Assembly: GCF_011090185.1 (NCBI RefSeq)
Contig: NZ_JAAFGS010000001.1
Span: forward strand, 1,271,049-1,335,048
From: Saccharibacillus alkalitolerans
GTDB lineage: Bacteria > Bacillota > Bacilli > Paenibacillales > Paenibacillaceae
Reading direction: 5' to 3'
Length of the DNA: 64,000 bases
Part shown: in pieces, positions 61,555 to 64,000 of the stretch
Layout: the number at the start of each line of letters is the position of its first letter
Numbering within the stretch: position 1 is the first letter of the stretch
The notes under the pieces: generated by a model
Told to the model about the DNA's origin: nothing
The model's input: only the letters and a program-made list of their open reading frames with translations
Database searches by the model: none
Program-made: the position numbers and the translations under genes

Positions 61555-63300
61555 TCAGCGGCCGGTCCGTTCAGGGGCGGCTCCGGGAACCGTCGGAGCC
61601 GGACTTGCCGCTCCGCCCTTTTCTCCGCGAAAATGCGCCTTGACCGTATCGTAGGCCAGCTTCGGCCTCCGGTACCCGTCCACCAGGCCTTTGCTGTTGC
61701 GCGTGCAGCCCCGGCTCATCAGCCAGTTCGTCGCTTCGGAGACTCGGCAGTCGCCGAACTGCCACACATAGACGCCCGCCAGCGGCGAATCGCCGCTCAA
61801 GTACGCCTTCAGATTGGCGTCCAGAATGTCGCTTTGACGTTCTTCGGAGCCTTTGACCCGGTCCCGGCTGCGGAAGCCGTAATACCCGTCCGCTCCGAAT
61901 TCGCTGAAAATGACGGGTTTGCCCGCTCCACCGAGACGATCCGCCCATTGCTTGGCCTGCTGGAGCAGCTCGGCAGGCTCTTCGTCGGTATACCAACCCG
62001 GATAGACGTTGAACGACACGATGTCGACAAGATCGAAGCAAAGATCCCGGTCGCGGTGCATGGAAGCGAACGATCTCGGCCTGGACGGATCCAGATCGCG
62101 AATCAGGGCAAGCTCGCTCTCGTAAACGGTCCGCCCGTAAGCCGTATGGCTGGCACATTCGTTCAGCACCGCCCAGATGACGATCGACGGACGGTTGCCG
62201 TGCTGTTCGACCATCTCCCGGGTGACCTGTTCGCTCTGCGGCTTGAAGCGGGGATTCCGCATTTCTTCTTCCGTCAGCCCTCTCGCATGATTTTCTTCCC
62301 AGACCAGCAGCCCGAACTCGTCGCAAAGATCAAGGAATCTCTCGTCGCTCGGATAGTGGCTGGTTCGGACCGAATTGCAGCCGAGATCGCGAATCAGCTC
62401 AATATCCCGAAGCAGGTCGGCAAAAGAAAAGCTCGCGCCGCAGATCGCATGGTCTTCGTGGCGGTTTACGCCTTTGAGCAGCACGGGCTGCCCGTTGATC
62501 CGCAGTCTGCCACCCTCCGTGTCCACCCTGCGGAAGCCGACTCGATCGATCCAATCGTCGCATTTCCGCTCTCCTTCCGCCAGTTCCGCCCGCAGCTTAT
62601 ACAGCGTCGGCCTCTCCGGACTCCATTCCCGGGCCCCGCCGTAAGTTTCCGTACGCTCGAACAAGACGCTCGCACCCGGCTCGACGAACAGCTTTTCCCG
62701 TACGCTATGCAGACCGTCCAAGCCCAGGATCAACTGCGTTTCGCGTGCCTCGCTGCCGATATTTCGGACGATCGCGCGCCATTTCCCTTGCCACAGCCCG
62801 TTATGCCATTCGGGGGTAAACGATACCCGATCGATGTGCACGTCCCCGACTTCTTCCAGCACGATCGGTCGGATAGGACCTCCGTACGTGTAGTAATCGT
62901 TCGCGATATGCAGCGCCGACCGCTCACTGAACGAATTGTCCGCATACAGCCGAATCTCGTGCTCGCCCGGTTCGACGTTCGGCACCACAGCCTCGAAAGA
63001 CGTATACGCGTTATAATGATGCGCAATTCGGCTTCCGTCCACGTAGACGTCGGCCGTATGGCTGACTCCTTTGAATTCCAATCGAAGATTCGTTTTGCGG
63101 TCGAGATTTACCGTCGTGCGATAGAGCCCCACGCCGCGGTAAGTCCCGAGATCGGGATGAGTCTCCCAGCAGCCGGGAACAGGCAGACGATAGTCCATGC
63201 GCTCGGGGATCTCTCCTTCGCGCCCGACCGGATGAAATTCCCATAATCCTTCCAATTCCCTTGACGGACGAATCTCGTGCGTTTCGAACAAACGAATCAT
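61555..63300 (-). CDS. GH2 beta-glucuronidase
   Basis: A 581-residue glycoside hydrolase of family 2: sugar-binding jelly-roll (about 15-165), immunoglobulin-like domain (about 170-265), TIM barrel (about 266-565). The acid/base is Glu381 (IWAVLNECAS) and nucleophile Glu467 (VIFSEFGADG). NRHEDH and FNVYPGWY, as well as the overall length, fit UidA-type beta-glucuronidases rather than the 1000-residue beta-galactosidases. No signal peptide. The start at 63300 has GGAGG eight bases upstream. Divergent from an AraC-type regulator across 191 bases, which suggests its control. Confidence 0.88.
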   Translation of the reverse strand: MIRLFETHEIRPSRELEGLWEFHPVGREGEIPERMDYRLPVPGCWETHPDLGTYRGVGLYRTTVNLDRKTNLRLEFKGVSHTADVYVDGSRIAHHYNAYTSFEAVVPNVEPGEHEIRLYADNSFSERSALHIANDYYTYGGPIRPIVLEEVGDVHIDRVSFTPEWHNGLWQGKWRAIVRNIGSEARETQLILGLDGLHSVREKLFVEPGASVLFERTETYGGAREWSPERPTLYKLRAELAEGERKCDDWIDRVGFRRVDTEGGRLRINGQPVLLKGVNRHEDHAICGASFSFADLLRDIELIRDLGCNSVRTSHYPSDERFLDLCDEFGLLVWEENHARGLTEEEMRNPRFKPQSEQVTREMVEQHGNRPSIVIWAVLNECASHTAYGRTVYESELALIRDLDPSRPRSFASMHRDRDLCFDLVDIVSFNVYPGWYTDEEPAELLQQAKQWADRLGGAGKPVIFSEFGADGYYGFRSRDRVKGSEERQSDILDANLKAYLSGDSPLAGVYVWQFGDCRVSEATNWLMSRGCTRNSKGLVDGYRRPKLAYDTVKAHFRGEKGGAASPAPTVPGAAPERTGR

Positions 63301-63435
63301 TTCGCGTCCCTCCATGTCTTTTTCGTTTTGACGAGACCGCGCTTTTCCCCTGACGATCTCTTCTCCTCCTTTACTTTAGAGCGGCATCAAGATTCTCTCC
63401 ATAGACAATCAGGTTCGTTTCATGTCAAAATCGGT

Positions 63436-63455
63436 TTATTCGCGGTCGTTCGCGG
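63436..63455 (+). promoter_or_regulatory. direct repeat TTCGCGG, period 10
   Basis: TTCGCGG at 63439 and 63449 lies in the 191-base gap between the glucuronidase and AraC-type genes. AraC proteins often bind direct repeats of about one helical turn. GC-rich context makes chance recurrence possible. Confidence 0.3.
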
Positions 63456-63491
63456 AAAAAGAAACAGCATAACGGAAACGGAGGGAAACGC

Positions 63492-64000
63492 ATGCAGCGC
63501 CTATCCGGAATCGCGGTCAAAATCCAGTGGGCCTCCCCGAAAAAAACGCCGCCCGATTGGAACGATATCCGTCATACGACGGCGATCCACAGCCTGTACT
63601 GGGTGCGCTCGGGAACGGGAAAATTCGTGTCGGACCAAGGCTCCTATACGGCGGAAAGCAGCAGTCTTTTTTATTTAAAGCCCGGTCTGAACATGACGAT
63701 GGCCGCGCGCGGCGGCCGCGGACTCGATATGTTCATGATTCTGTTCGACGCCGCGCATCTGTCCGGCAGCGACGGTCGTTGGCCCGATCCTTCTCCCGTC
63801 GCGACGCTGGAACTGCCTCATCGGTCGGCTTTTTCCGGCGAAACGGCCGTGGAAATCGACGCCCTGTTCAGCCGGATCGCCGCCCTATGGTCGAACGGCG
63901 TTCCGACGGGAGAACTCGAAGCAAGCGGCGTTCTTCTGTCGTTGATCGCGCGGCTGCATGCCGATCTCGCGCCTGAAAAAGAAAAAGCCCGCTCGCTGTT
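63492..64000 (+). CDS. AraC-type regulator, N-terminal part, cut by the window end
   Basis: An open frame from ATG at 63492 (GGAGG eight bases upstream) continues without stop to the end of the window. The visible 169 residues start MQRLSGIAVKIQW and contain HSLYWVRSGTGKFVSDQG and SSSLFYLKPG, the pattern of the cupin sensor domain at the N-terminus of AraC-family regulators, followed by helical sequence ending ADLAPEKEKARSL. The DNA-binding domain, if present, lies beyond the window. Divergent from the glucuronidase gene. The AraC assignment rests on the N-terminal pattern only. Confidence 0.7.
   Translation, partial: MQRLSGIAVKIQWASPKKTPPDWNDIRHTTAIHSLYWVRSGTGKFVSDQGSYTAESSSLFYLKPGLNMTMAARGGRGLDMFMILFDAAHLSGSDGRWPDPSPVATLELPHRSAFSGETAVEIDALFSRIAALWSNGVPTGELEASGVLLSLIARLHADLAPEKEKARSL

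Noticed and set aside
61555..63300. The GH2 glucuronidase as replacement for the missing GH67 in the xylan operon
   Set aside because: UidA-type enzymes cleave beta-glucuronides; the glucuronic side chain on xylan is alpha-linked. It is also 44 kb away with its own regulator.
1..64000. tRNA, rRNA, CRISPR arrays, insertion sequences, prophage or integrase genes
   Set aside because: I looked for clover-leaf arms with CCA ends, regularly spaced repeats, transposase motifs and att-like direct repeats and saw none. Absence is by eye only.

Overview
The window looks like a chromosomal segment of a high-GC, low-copy Firmicute of the family Paenibacillaceae (Paenibacillus or Saccharibacillus type). 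This is an inference. It rests on canonical AGGAGG-type ribosome binding sites, CcpA-, TreR-, BlaI- and PhoP-type operators in Bacillus form, YesM/YesN two-component pairs, LplA/LplB/YtcP-type sugar ABC transporters, LtaS and BlaI/BlaR1 families, and a strongly GC-rich third codon position. I saw no rRNA, tRNA, CRISPR array, insertion sequence or prophage. The first and last genes run off the ends of the window.

Layout. 1-1130: 3' part of a GGDEF/EAL protein. 1302-5816: minus-strand genes for a 51-residue orphan protein, 3-methyladenine glycosylase, an LTA-synthase-type sulfatase, a metallophosphoesterase and a FhuF-like Fe-S protein. 6035-9667: pstS-pstC-pstA-pstB phosphate transporter with PhoP-box-like repeats upstream. 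9941-17419: six-gene xylo-oligosaccharide uptake and intracellular degradation operon (solute-binding lipoprotein, two permeases, GH10 xylanase, two GH43 enzymes) behind a CcpA (cre) site. 17558-22448: its probable control system, one YesM-type kinase between two YesN-type regulators. 22563-25815: GH35 beta-galactosidase and an AraC regulator.

25931-32107: two LysR regulators, an EamA exporter, a GNAT acetyltransferase, an acyltransferase-3 membrane protein and DapA. 32158-35164: OmpR-type regulator with an unusually large membrane kinase. 35463-38175: EAL gene, CBS-GGDEF gene and a twin-CBS protein. 38323-39603: HtrA-type protease. 39919-43988: two overlapping genes, a 1065-residue GNAT fusion and an amidohydrolase, which I regard as the least explained pair. 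44261-49528: one BlaI repressor and two tandem BlaR1-like M56 proteases. 49761-55437: esterase, treR, treP and treA. 55775-59405: cysJ-cysI sulfite reductase. 59771-61396: Cache-HAMP-GGDEF cyclase. 61555-64000: GH2 beta-glucuronidase and a divergent, truncated AraC-type regulator.

Themes. Much of the segment serves plant-polysaccharide and disaccharide use (xylan oligomers, beta-galactosides, beta-glucuronides, trehalose), each with a local regulator and in two cases clear operators. A second theme is signalling: four c-di-GMP proteins, two two-component systems (three response regulators) and a BlaI/M56 relay. The best candidates for undescribed biology are the GNAT-fusion/amidohydrolase pair, the doubled M56 proteases that carry an internal lipoprotein-signal-like segment, and the one-kinase/two-regulator module.
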